A stretch of DNA of 64,000 nucleotides from Chaunax sp. Z400 (lineage: Eukaryota; Chordata; Actinopteri; Lophiiformes; Chaunacidae), in the NCBI GenBank assembly GCA_037577475.1, contig CM075192.1, positions 6,346,908 through 6,410,907 of the forward strand, in the 5' to 3' direction. This document shows, piece by piece, positions 25,522 through 35,535 of this stretch. The position numbers and the translations under genes are program-made. The stretch's first letter is position 1; every line of letters begins with the position of its first letter. Below the pieces are notes generated by a model. That model was given only the letters and a program-made list of their open reading frames with translations, was not told the DNA's origin and did no database searches.

Positions 25522-27009
25522 CATTTTGTGTGTCTGATCCGTCTACCATCAGTCCCACTGTTCACCTACCAGCAGATCTTCTGGCACCATGCTCCACCTC
25601 ATCACCACACTGTGTGAGTATACTCCATATACATTTAGGAATGTCTAGATTTACATTTGCTATTAGTTTACTTGGAATTTAAAATTTAAGGTATAAAGTC
25701 AAGTCAAAAGCTTGAAGATTACTTTTAGTTTATGATTATATTTTGTATATTTGTATATTGTCATGTATGACTGACTGATGTTTCTTTTTCACGCCTGACA
25801 TGTTTGCTTTTCCCAGAAGGTAAATATAGTGTAAGACACTGATAATGCTTACATGTAGAGTATTTCTTTATCTTTTTTAGTGTGTTGAACTTGCATATGT
25901 TTCTATAGACATTAATCTGTTCCGTCTATTTGAGCCCCACCAATGGTAATGTATCATTTGAACATTTTGACAAATAATTAGTTCATAGAAAAGTCTGGTT
26001 TTCATTGTTTGTATTTATGCTCAGCGTTGATACTGTGACAGCAATAAGTTTTCAGGTTGTCCATCCGTCTGTCTGTACACTTTTGAAAACACAACCTCAA
26101 TCAGGAAGGACTAGTCAAGAAAGTAAAGGAAATTGTCTGCCCTGATATCCACATACATCTTGTGATACACTAGGTCACATCATCAGTGATAGTTTCTGGG
26201 GTCATCAGTTATTTCAAGTCTAATTGATCAAACCCAACAGGTCCATGGCTTTTCCTTCCTAATCTACAGCCATCTTTAAGCTTTGTCTGCTGCCTCCATC
26301 AAAGTTGCATGAGCTCGATACTTCTTCTAGATCCATTCTATATTGTCGATACAAACTCGGATTTCAAAGTAAGCCAATGGCCAAATGTTTAGTACCCAGA
26401 TATCTTCAACTACCTGGTCAACTATCAAGAACTCTGCACACAGGAATCGCTAAAGGCATACAAATCTCTTGAACCATTACCATTCTGGTCATGTGCTAGT
26501 GGTACTGTATCATAAAGTTTCATAAGAATCCTCTGAAAACAAGAATTACACAATCTCAATGAGTTGGTGATAAACCCCATGAATGTTGAGTCTGCCTGGA
26601 TAAGTAGCATGGATACTTTTTTTTGTAAATTAGCATACAACACATTTTAGCCATCATATATCAGGGAAACTACTGTAATTGGTCATTTGAAACAATATGC
26701 TTTGAATGGATTTTTACATCAGTAATTGCGAGCTCAGCCTAAAAAAGAACGAATGCCCAAACCTTCAACAAAACATTGTGTGCACCAAGGGGCACAAGAA
26801 CTTGTTGGTGTATTGTTCACTTTTGAAAAAAACTCTAAAGAAGTCGCTGTCAATGATTCACACTTCACTAACCAACAGCTGCACTCGATGTCACTCGTCA
26901 ATGTGTCTATTGACAGTTCCAAACAATGACAGCAGGAAATTAGGTCTGAATATGTGTGAAAGGTGTGAATGAAGGGATGGTATTAGAAATAAACTATCGC
27001 CTAAGCATA

Positions 27010-28142
27010 CACTGTAAAATCTAATAAGTTGAGCTACTTGAAAACATTATGCAAACTCATTGCCTTAGATAAATTAAGAAAAGTAAACTTGAGATTTTGA
27101 GTGTGCAATACTTATATTAGCTTGCTTACTGTTATTGTGATAACTTAATCTACCAAAAAAGTAAATAATACTACTTCTTAAAAAGTATTATAACATGCTG
27201 AAATTTCTTATTGCATGAATTTGACAAAGTTATCTGCTTTTTGCTCTGGAGTTCTTGTTATTAAAATACATCACACTACTTTGTTTTATCACCCTCTTGC
27301 ATCACCCAGGCGGGACGTCACTAACCGTGTGAAAGACTTAACTCATGATGCAGTGGTGTTGTATATTAAAACATTTCTGAAGAAGTAATTACTGCTTAAC
27401 TGGTAATTACTCAGAACACATTTAAACACAGGTTACTTGGGCTAATGGCCTCAAACACGTTGTCTGAAGATATGCTGGGAAACTCCACCCGCCTGTCGCC
27501 AACACGCTATAGTGTCTATTATCCCATTGTGCAAAACCACAGCAGTTGTTTCAACTGTCGTTAAATATTTATTTTCATAATGGCAAAAGACGTCAGGTAC
27601 CCAACATTGAACAGGACAGCTGCAGAACAATGAACAATATACAGTATGTGAATCTATTCTGGTGTGTGATATTGTCACAACTGTTAAAAGCATTCATGTA
27701 ACAGATCTGAATGTGAATTAAAGATTTTAGAAGCTGAGTAGAATACCTGATACCTGAGTAGAGTTTTACAAAACAAAAGTTCCATTTATCCAACTTTTCT
27801 CACATAACAAAAGGAATGTTTCCCATGAAAAGTAGTGGAGTACAAGTAGAAAGTGGTATGAACAGAAAACAGGCTGTTCAAATAAAGTACCTCTAATATG
27901 TGGGGTACTTAAGTATAAGAGTTATGTACTTAGTTACATTGTGGGATGTAACTAAATACTGAAAAAAGCAAAGGTTCTCAGTAATTGGTTTGTTTAAATG
28001 AACCAAACTCAAGTAAACTGAGTTTAACAGTTTTCTTGATGCCAAAGTAACTAAAATAAAATGAGTTTATTAACAAGTTGATAAAAACTGAGTTAGGTCA
28101 ACTCAGTATTTCTAATTAAATTCAATCTTACATTTTACAGTG
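27010..28142 (-). mobile_element. Terminal-inverted-repeat element, copy B
   Basis: Begins CACTGTAAAATCTAATAAG and ends CTTACATTTTACAGTG, the reverse complement of copy A along its whole length with few differences. It is flanked by TA on both sides (GCATA before, TACTCC after), consistent with a TA target duplication. It lies in the first intron of the lectin relic. Superfamily not assigned; Tc1/mariner-type non-autonomous is possible from the TA flanks. Confidence 0.85.
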
Positions 28143-28844
28143 TACTCCTGCTAGCTAGAATTCACACCAATCGCAATTCACATCGTGCTTGGTGTGAAAT
28201 TCATCTTTTAAAAATGCATGGCATGATTTCACACAAAGGCAATGCAAATCCTCAAGTAGACAGGCTACATACAGTAGACATGCTAATGACACGGATGTCA
28301 TGACACTAATGCTGTGAAGACATGACATTCTTGTTATTTGTGTCTATATGCTCAATTTGACAAATTTCAACTTGGTCGCAAAATTTGCGAGATGCTGTGT
28401 TGTCAAAGCCTATCAGTGGTGAGATTCTCCACATGTCTCATGTCCAGATGTCAGCAGGACGTTGATGCAGAAATGGTCATCATACCTGTTTATGCACCTC
28501 TTGATAATAATGTGAGCTCAGACACGGTGGCATTTGGTTTCTCCAATGTGTCTGTGACTTCCACAACAAGGCATGCAAGGCAGTAATTGTGTTTACTTCG
28601 GTCATGGCTGATGATAGGAGCAACTGTTGGAAATAATTGTTGTTGGCATTGTTCATCTTCTTTTTCTTTGGTTGGTTGCCATCATTTCTGGAAGAGAAGA
28701 GCAAATATTTGTGGCTTCTCATTTATCACGCAATTGACGCCAGTATGGTCAAATGATCCCGCGTTGATATTTATGTGAGTAAAGTGAGGAGAACATAGTG
28801 TTCATTGTGGACAAATGCCTACTTGGACTAAAGGATGAACTATT

Positions 28845-29012
28845 AGAATTTCAAGGTCACTGTGACCTCACAAAAATAAAAATAAATCATTGGCTAATCA
28901 TGATTAAAGTTCACACAAATGCCTCCTAGGAAAATTCATGAAGTGATGACATTTCATATCAAGAAGTCACACGCACATGTCGACTTCACTGTGACATCAT
29001 AATTGTGAAGGA
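28845..29012 (+). repeat. Dispersed fish repeat fragment
   Basis: TCAAGGTCACTGTGACCTCA and CTTCACTGTGACATCATAAT, with GAAGTGATGACATTTCATAT between, is a sequence I recognise as common in fish genomes. Type not assigned. Confidence 0.5.
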
Positions 29013-30599
29013 ATCAACCCAGGTCAGCCCAGGTGAAGAAGGAGACTCAGGAGATTTGATGACTGATACTGAAGTAATAAAGTTTGATTGATAAGAATAG
29101 CATAACAACACATGTGAAAACAGTGTAGTGCTACACACACTCTGAAGGACACTTCCTGGTTTCTAAGTATTTAACCTCCCGTGAAGAGTCCGGTATGCCA
29201 CATGTAAGGTTATCCGTTAACACCGAGATATACCGAGCACTATTGGTTATCAACATGCTGAATGTGCTTACCAAGGTCAAGTCTTGATGATGGAACACGT
29301 AGTTTGCCTTAGATGAAGACAGTCTGTCCGTTTTATAGGGGAAGCTAGAAGATACAGGCATTCTGGTATCTAACCCTTGACCTGGACTCCCTCACAGAGG
29401 GGCCTGTGACCCCAGTGTAACCTCAGGCGTACAGACAAATCCTAGTATTTGTATATGAACCTACAAAAGACATACAGTGGAAAAGTCTGGAACAGACTGT
29501 CCATATTTCACATTTGGTCAGATACTGAAATAGTAGATTGTATAGATGTTCTGTACTGCCACGCTGTAGATGTTTGTGAACCATCCATGTTTTAGAATTT
29601 GTCATTTCTTTGCAGCAGCATCCATATTTGAGGCATTGTAGTCAGTCACTAGCTGACTAGCAGGTGTTTATCATTGCACCATGTAATGAAGTTCCCAGTC
29701 AGTTACAGCATATATGAAATTATTCTGGACAAACATGCAATTCTGTTATACAAAATTTTCATTGCAGGCTCTTTGGTGGAGCCTGAATACACAGTCACCT
29801 GTGGCGACCCCAACAATGTTCACCGCCTGACCTGTGGTAAGACTGAATGCACAAATTATAAGTAGCCTGTCAATAAAATGTTTGAAGTGACTTTCTTTCT
29901 ACGCTCAACTTATATAACTGCTGTCTTTGATGTTGTTTGGTGTGTAACAGAGTAATCGTTATTCATAAAGCCATCTATGGGGGTTTAAACAAATTGACCT
30001 GCAGTGAGGGCAAAACTCCACAACAAGTCTCCTTAACCTTGAGCACTGAGCAATGAATATGTTATTGTTGTGAAACATAGGTTGTGTAAACCATTTGCAT
30101 TGTGATTTTGCACTTTATCTTCTCTGTGCAGATGTAATGGAAGGAAGGTGTGTGCAACAACCATACAAGGCATCGCAAACCCCGATCCCTGTGAAGGCAC
30201 TATACCTGCAGACCTACCACCTCTGCATGCCAATGAGTCAGTTACATTTCTGCATTAGTACAGTAAAAGTAAACCAAAGCTACAGATACATTTGATAAGT
30301 GGTTTATTTTTACTTTAACAGGTCACAGTGTAGCTTGCGAGGGCTATGTGGCAAAGCTCGACTGTGGTAAGATCACAATTGTATTTATTTTGAATATTAT
30401 CAAATCATTCTGACAAAATCAGAGGTGTACTAATCTGATCATGAAGATCTGTATCTGGCCTGATCAGGGCATTTTAATGGATTGGTATCAGCTAAAAGAA
30501 ACCCAATAATGTGCCAATCTTTTCCTCACTCTCTGCTGGCAGCTTTACTACAGCTGGCCTCTACAGTGCAGAGTTTAATCACATCTAATACTGAAAAAG

Positions 30600-30835
30600 A
30601 CTTTTTACCTCCACCTGTTTGTTAGCAGAGTTACGTAAAAACTATCAGACGAATTTCCATGAAACTTGGTTTAAGGATTGGGCATGGACCAGGACAGCAC
30701 CTATTAAAGTTTAGTGCAGAGCTGCATAGAAGGGCGGGTCTAGGAATTATTTTCCTCTTTCTTTACATTGCAGGCATTTTGTGACACATTCCCCAACTAT
30801 GAAAAAACTACTGAACCGATTTCCAGGAAAGGTTG
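30600..30835. repeat. Dispersed fish repeat fragment
   Basis: Contains AATTTCCATGAAACTTGG and CTACTGAACCGATTTCCAGG, typical of a short fish interspersed repeat. A related piece lies at 61085-61300. Confidence 0.5.
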
Positions 30836-31179
30836 AAACATTATTATTTTTATTATTTTTTATTGTTATCTTTAAAGGTACATGTGCAATGTGAGACATT
30901 TTTGATTAGACTGTTATAGACATATTATTGTTAAGAACAGTAAAGAATTTGAGTATAAGACATTCAGAAGTTCCTCATATTTAGCCACTACGGACAGTAG
31001 AACAGAGGCCCCATGTCTCCAATCTTTGTTGTGATATCCATGGACAGGATCTCAAGGTACAGTCGGGGTGACAACAGTGTCTGGACGTCTGGTGGTCTCT
31101 TGGTTGTCTTATTTAGGGATGTCCCTCAATAATTATTCATGATATTAAAATCAATAATTCCCCCCAAAGAATTGCCAGC

Positions 31180-31865
31180 TTAAGGTGGTACAGAGGTTTG
31201 TGTGCCTCTGTGATCCTGGGAGATGTGTTGTCTGGGTCAATAGCTCCTAGTAGGGTTTTCCAAGGCAAATTGGTATCAGGGGAGGGGCCAGACTCAGAAC
31301 CATTCATAGACCCCAATGATTTTGCAGTCGAGTGTGAAGCGGCTGGCATGAGAGTCATCACCTCCAAATCTGAGGCCATGATTCTTTGCTGGAAATCGAT
31401 GGACTGCCTCCTTCAGTTTGGGAATGAGTTACTGCCTCAAGTGAGGAAGTTTAAGTATCTTGGGTTCTTACTCATGAGTGAAGGAAAATGGACCATAAGA
31501 TGGACAAGCTTTTAAGGTCCAACCCTCACCTTTGGTCATGAGCTCTGGGTAGTGACCAAAAGAATAAGATTGCGGATACAAGTGTCCGACATTAGTTTTC
31601 TTTTGTAGGGTCGCTGGGCTCAGCGTTAGAAATAGGGTGAGGAGCTCAGACATGCGTTCCTAACTTGGAGTAGAGCCCCTGCTCCTTTGTGTCGAAAGGA
31701 ACCAGTTGACATGGTTTGGGCCTCTGGTTAGGATGCCTCCTGGCCTCCTGGGCTCCTCCCTTTGGAGGTGTTTCGGGCATGTCAAAACAGGGGAAGACCC
31801 AGGGGAGAACCCAGAACTTGCTAGAGGGATTACATATCTCATCTAGCCTAGTGTTGTGACACCAG
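31180..31865 (+). mobile_element. LINE reverse-transcriptase 3' half, degenerate
   Basis: The frame reads CEAAGMRVITSKSEAMILCW, then QVRKFKYLGFLLMSEGKW, matching the C-terminal reverse-transcriptase region MxxSTSKSEAMVL..VxxFKYLGVLFxSxGR of fish LINEs. Downstream DNA keeps pieces of the terminal domain (LTFGHELWVVTKRIR, RMPPGLLGSSLW, GRPRGEPRTC) in shifted frames. Intervening segments are deleted and at least three frameshifts are needed. Clade not assigned. Confidence 0.8.
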
Positions 31866-32514
31866 TAGTGCTGTTTTGCCATGTCTATACTAAAAACATT
31901 AAATGCAAATTATTTTCAATTATCAGATCATTTACCAAAAAGAATTTATGCCAATGATCTGATATTAAAAAATAGCTCATTTAAGATTCTGTGACTGGAT
32001 GGAAACTGGCTGTGGCTGAAAATTGACAGGGGTGAGGTTCGTCAAAACACACACCAGTTTGTTTGACTGTATATCTCATTTTTTTCAACAGGGATGCTGA
32101 AAATGTCAGTGTCGGGTCCAAGTCTGATTCAAAAGTTACTTGACTTACATGTGGAGCCAAACAGATAGGGACGGGGACCAAAGGAATCATTCTCAGAATC
32201 AGATTGTTTCTGTGAGGAGCACCTGGGCAGAAGATTTCAAATGATAAATTCATAGATAGTATCCAAGCTCCAGCATTGTTCAGGTGGAAAAGTTCCCCTT
32301 GTCCCCAGAAGACATTAAATTTATCAATAAAATCAACACTGTGAGCAACACAGACAGCCAAGAGTTCAAGCTAAGCAGCCTGCTGAAGCATCCCATTCCA
32401 AAGTTATACATGGAGTCCAGAAATGTAGATTTTATTTTTAAATGATTGAAGAATTTTAAATAGGTAGGTGAAATCACATTTTAAAGTTCAGACCGCTGCT
32501 TGGGAATATCATTT
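31866..32514. other. Unassigned intergenic
   Basis: No gene recognised. The 126-codon minus-strand frame has no motif. Confidence 0.35.
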
Positions 32515-33035
32515 TGTGCCAGTATGAATGATAATGTGCAGAATGTGGTTTGACATTGTCTTGCTGAAATAAGCAAGGCCTTCCCTTAAAAAGACGTTGT
32601 CTACTTGGCAGCATGTGTTGCTCCAAAACGTGTATGTACTGTATGGTTCAGCATTAATGGTGCCTTCACAAATGTGCAGGTTACCCATGCTATGTGCACT
32701 AATGCACCCCCATACCATCACGGATGCTGGCTTTTGAACTGTGTGCTGATAACAAGTCGGATGGTTCCTTTCCTCTTTAGCCCGGAGGACACGGCGTCCA
32801 TGATTTCCAAATAGAATTTCAAATGTCGACTCGTCAGACCACAGGACAGTTTTCCACTTCACCTCAGTCCATCTTAAATGAGCTCAGGTCCAGTGAAGGC
32901 GGGGCATTTCTGGATCTGGTTTATACACAGTTTCGTCTTTGCATGGTAGAGTTTCAGCTGTCATTTATGGATGCAGCGACAAACTGTGTTCAGACAATGG
33001 CTTTTAGAATTGTTCCTGAGCCCATGTAGTGATGT

Positions 33036-33301
33036 CACTACAGAATCCTGTCTGTTTTTAATGCAGTGATGTCCACTACAGAATCCTGTCTGTTTTTAAT
33101 GCAGTGATGTCCACTACAGAATCCTGTCTGTTTTTAATACGGTGATGTCCACTACAGAATCCTGTCTGTTTTTAATGCAGTGATGTCCACTACAGAATCC
33201 TGTCTGTTTTTAATGCAGTGATGTCCACTACAGAATCCTGTCTGTTTTTAATGCAGTGATGTCCACTACAGAATCCTGTCTGTTTTTAATGCAGTGATGT
33301 C
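33036..33301. repeat. 38-bp tandem array inside Tc1 copy 1, seven units
   Basis: Units of GTCCACTACAGAATCCTGTC plus TGTTTTTAATGCAGTGAT, nearly identical to each other. The same unit is amplified in Tc1 copy 2. Confidence 0.95.
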
Positions 33302-33304
33302 CCA

Positions 33305-33592
33305 GCTGACTTTGGGCAGGTGGCGGGGTTCACCCAGGACAAGTCGCCAGTTTATCATAGAGCCACATAGAAAGACAAACAACCATTCTCACTCACTTTC
33401 ACGTCTATACAGTCAATTTAGAGTCACCAGTTCCCCTCTACTGTGATGTTTTTGGTGGTGTGAGGAAGCCGGAGTAACCAGAGGGAACCCACGGAGACAT
33501 GGGGAGAACATGCAGACTCCACACAGAAAAGTCCCAGGTCCTCAGGTGGATTTGAACCCAGGACCCTCTTGCTGTGAGGCAATAGCGCCCAA
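33305..33592 (-). mobile_element. Fish SINE-like repeat, reversed copy
   Basis: Reverse complement of the 5060-5345 repeat: GGATTTGAACC at 33548, GGAGAACATGCAGACTCC and CAATTTAGAGTCACCAG are visible. It sits inside Tc1 copy 1, so it inserted after that element. Confidence 0.75.
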
Positions 33593-34074
33593 AATGGGCA
33601 TATAATTTTCAAAAAACAATTAACTTTCTCATTTTCAACATTTGGTATGTTGTCTTTGTGCAATTTTCAATTAAATATGGGGTTTCAGTGTATTGCAAAT
33701 CATTACATTCTGTTTCCATTTACATTTTACACTGCATCCCAACTTTTTGGGAAATGGGGTTGTAACTTTTGTTGTGATTTGGCAGTATAGGCCTAGAAAT
33801 AAAAATGTCTTGACTTGACTTAAAGGTATCTGCAATATTGGCAGTGCCCTTGATTTCACTATGATTGGTCAGTTAAGGATTTAAGATTGATTGTGACAGG
33901 ACACCCTTCCTCGAAGTTGCCTGTAGTCTACAGAGGTTTTTGAAATGAAATCGAATAAATATCTAAAGGAGGACCAGGAGGACCTTCATTTTAGATAGCC
34001 AAATGTAGATAAGGCTGTTGTAATTGCAGAGACATTCCACCAACAATTAATGCTGGGAAGTTTTTTTAAAAGTT

Positions 34075-34262
34075 GTATTTATTGGGGGCTTTGTTGGCCT
34101 TTATCATTTTAGGACAGTTGAAGAGGAGACAGGAAACGGGGGAGAGAGCGAAGGGGAAGACGACAAAGGGCCACGGACAGAATCAAACCCATCGTCAGCG
34201 CTAAAGGACTTGGCCTCTATACAGGGGCGCATGCTCTATTGACTGAGCTAAACGCGGCCCAT
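34075..34262. mobile_element. SINE-like fish repeat
   Basis: Contains AGTTGAAGAGGAGACAGGAA, GACGACAAAGGGCCACGG and GCATGCTCTATTGACTGAGC, a familiar fish repeat with a tRNA-like end. Confidence 0.6.
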
Positions 34263-34281
34263 CGTAAAAGTGACTTGTTGT

Positions 34282-34292
34282 ACGTGACGTCA
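34282..34292. promoter_or_regulatory. Perfect palindromic CRE overlapping an ACGTG core
   Basis: TGACGTCA at 34285-34292 is a perfect CREB/ATF site. It overlaps ACGTG at 34282-34286, the core of a hypoxia response element. It lies about 1.2 kb upstream of the wsb1 ATG and just downstream of a SINE-like repeat. Function is inferred from the motif only. Confidence 0.35.
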
Positions 34293-35039
34293 CACACATT
34301 TAAAGAAAAGTATTTCACAACAATTGAAGCTGCATAAAATTATCGAATGGATTATCTAATGGATTTATACTACTTATTATATCGAAAACATAATGAAAGT
34401 TGACAGAATTTTTTCCCCCCATAAACGTTATATTTTAGGGCTTCAGCTTCATAGACCTCCATTCATTTTGGACAACCTCTCGAGCGCCCCTACATAAGGA
34501 CGTTCTGAGAGTGGAACATCCCTACTATTAGAATATCTCAGGGTGGACCTAATGGTCAATGTTTTGCTCATTTAACCAAATGTTTTATCTAAAAGCCTAA
34601 ATTTATAAAGACCCTACTCATCCACAAATGTTATTATAATGAAATTCTAGTCTATACCATCTGCCTAAAATTAATGAAATGCAAAGGTACCAATTATCTT
34701 TATGTATTACTAGAAAATAACTTCATTAATGAAGCGTTATATGTTTTTTTCTAGTACAGTAGTTACTTTATTGATTTTTATATACAGTAGTTGATTTTAA
34801 AAGAAAATGCTCTGTTTAGTCTATATTTGTATTTTCTTATTCTTTTTTTATGCCTGTTTTGTTGTCTTTGTGTGAATGTTTCTTCTGAAGTGTCTGTTCT
34901 TAACTGCATTGTTTTGTATTTTTAATTTGTAATTGAGATTTGCACACACAAAAAGGAGTGGGGAGCCGAACCTAGAACAACAGAAAAAAAAAGTTGAGAA
35001 AATCCATAGCAGGGGGAGGTCTTACCAGCTTTACCATGG
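34293..35039. other. Distal upstream region of wsb1
   Basis: AT-rich, no repeat or gene recognised beyond the CRE just upstream. Confidence 0.4.
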
Positions 35040-35495
35040 CAACTGTGCTGACGTATGATGACCCCCCGCCCTCCTCCCACCGCACCCTTCACGTTGTACG
35101 GTCAAACCTCCTGTAGATGGAACTAGGTCGGTGTTGTTCAACCAGGAGCCATTGTAGCCTATATGTAGTCATTGGATTCAGTACGTCCACAAAATCCAGT
35201 TCTAACGCGTTAAACAGGTTTTAACCATAGAGAGCAGTATAAGTAGAGACTTCAGCAGTACAATAAACCATATTGTCAAGGAGGTAAAGAAAAACAAGAC
35301 GTCAACAGAGGTGGAACGACGACTGAATTTTTCACCCGGGACTATAAGCTTGGCGGAGGGATTCAACTGACTTCACTAGACATCAGAAGAGGAAAAACTG
35401 CCGTCTAATTCCGCACTAGTTTTTTAAAGTTCTTCTAGATATCTTTGTTTTACAGTCCGTACTTGGTCTGTGCTTAGGTCTGTGCCCCCATTTAG
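35040..35495 (+). promoter_or_regulatory. wsb1: wsb1 proximal promoter and 5' UTR
   Basis: A C-rich GC-box-like tract (CCCCCCGCCCTCC) lies at about 35061-35085, a half CRE (TGACGTAT) at 35049, and a TATA-like TATAAG at 35238-35243. This would place transcription start near 35265-35275 and give a 5' UTR of about 220 nt with no upstream ATG. No transcript data are available, so the start site is inferred. Confidence 0.55.
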
Positions 35496-35535
35496 ATGGC
35501 AAGCTTCCCAGACTCTGTAAACGAAAATGATATAG
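35496..35535 (+). CDS. wsb1: wsb1 coding exon 1
   Basis: Starts at the ATG of MASFPDSVNENDI and ends in phase 1 before the donor GTAAGTG. The context TTTAGATGG has G at +4 but T at -3, so it is a moderate Kozak site. No other ATG lies between the TATA-like box at 35238 and this one. The sequence just before the ATG (CCCCCATTTAG) also resembles a splice acceptor, so a 5' UTR intron cannot be excluded. Confidence 0.93.

Larger units (their letters stand above)
25589..30366 (+). pseudogene. L-rhamnose-binding lectin (SUEL-type) pseudogene, truncated
   Basis: Exon-like blocks in order: 25589-25613 (MLHLITTL, start of a signal peptide, donor GTGAGTA); 29768-29836 (EPEYTVTCGDPNNVHRLTC, first strand of a SUEL domain); about 29951-30050 (VIVIHKAIYGGLNKLTCSEG, equal to the usual VISVQSALYGR..TCSEG block); 30132-30236 (CNGRKVCATTIQGIANPDPC, then EGT, then YLQTYHLCMPM in another frame); and 30322-30366 (HSVACEGYVAKLDC, start of a second SUEL domain). 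Known family: calcium-independent galactose/rhamnose-binding lectins of fish eggs and skin. Decay is visible: the third block is out of register with exon 2 and runs into TGA, and the fourth needs a frameshift after the DPC-EGT motif. The rest of domain 2 is not found downstream. Splice sites around several blocks remain good. An intermediate signal-peptide exon may also be missing. Confidence 0.8.
32515..33762 (-). mobile_element. Tc1-like transposon relic, copy 1
   Basis: The minus strand encodes KTVLWSDESTFEILFGNHGR, then TVQKPASVMVWGCIS and GNLHICEGTINAE, the central DDE region of a Tc1 transposase. Its C-terminal part is frameshifted (REGLAYFSKTMSNH instead of GRPxxFQQDNxKPH). The 5' terminus CAACCCCATTTCCCAAAAAG (minus strand) ends at 33762 and is followed by TA. 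It contains a 38-bp tandem array (33036-33301) and a SINE-like insertion (33305-33592). Truncated at the left. Confidence 0.85.

Noticed and set aside
24046..27793. Pair of similar open frames (MDKWYFCFVKLYSGIRYS..) on opposite strands
   Set aside because: Same stretch of the two TIR element copies; no protein family, and frames are broken differently in each copy.
1..35000. A second live protein-coding gene upstream of wsb1
   Set aside because: I scanned both strands for spliced families and found only transposon relics and the decayed lectin.
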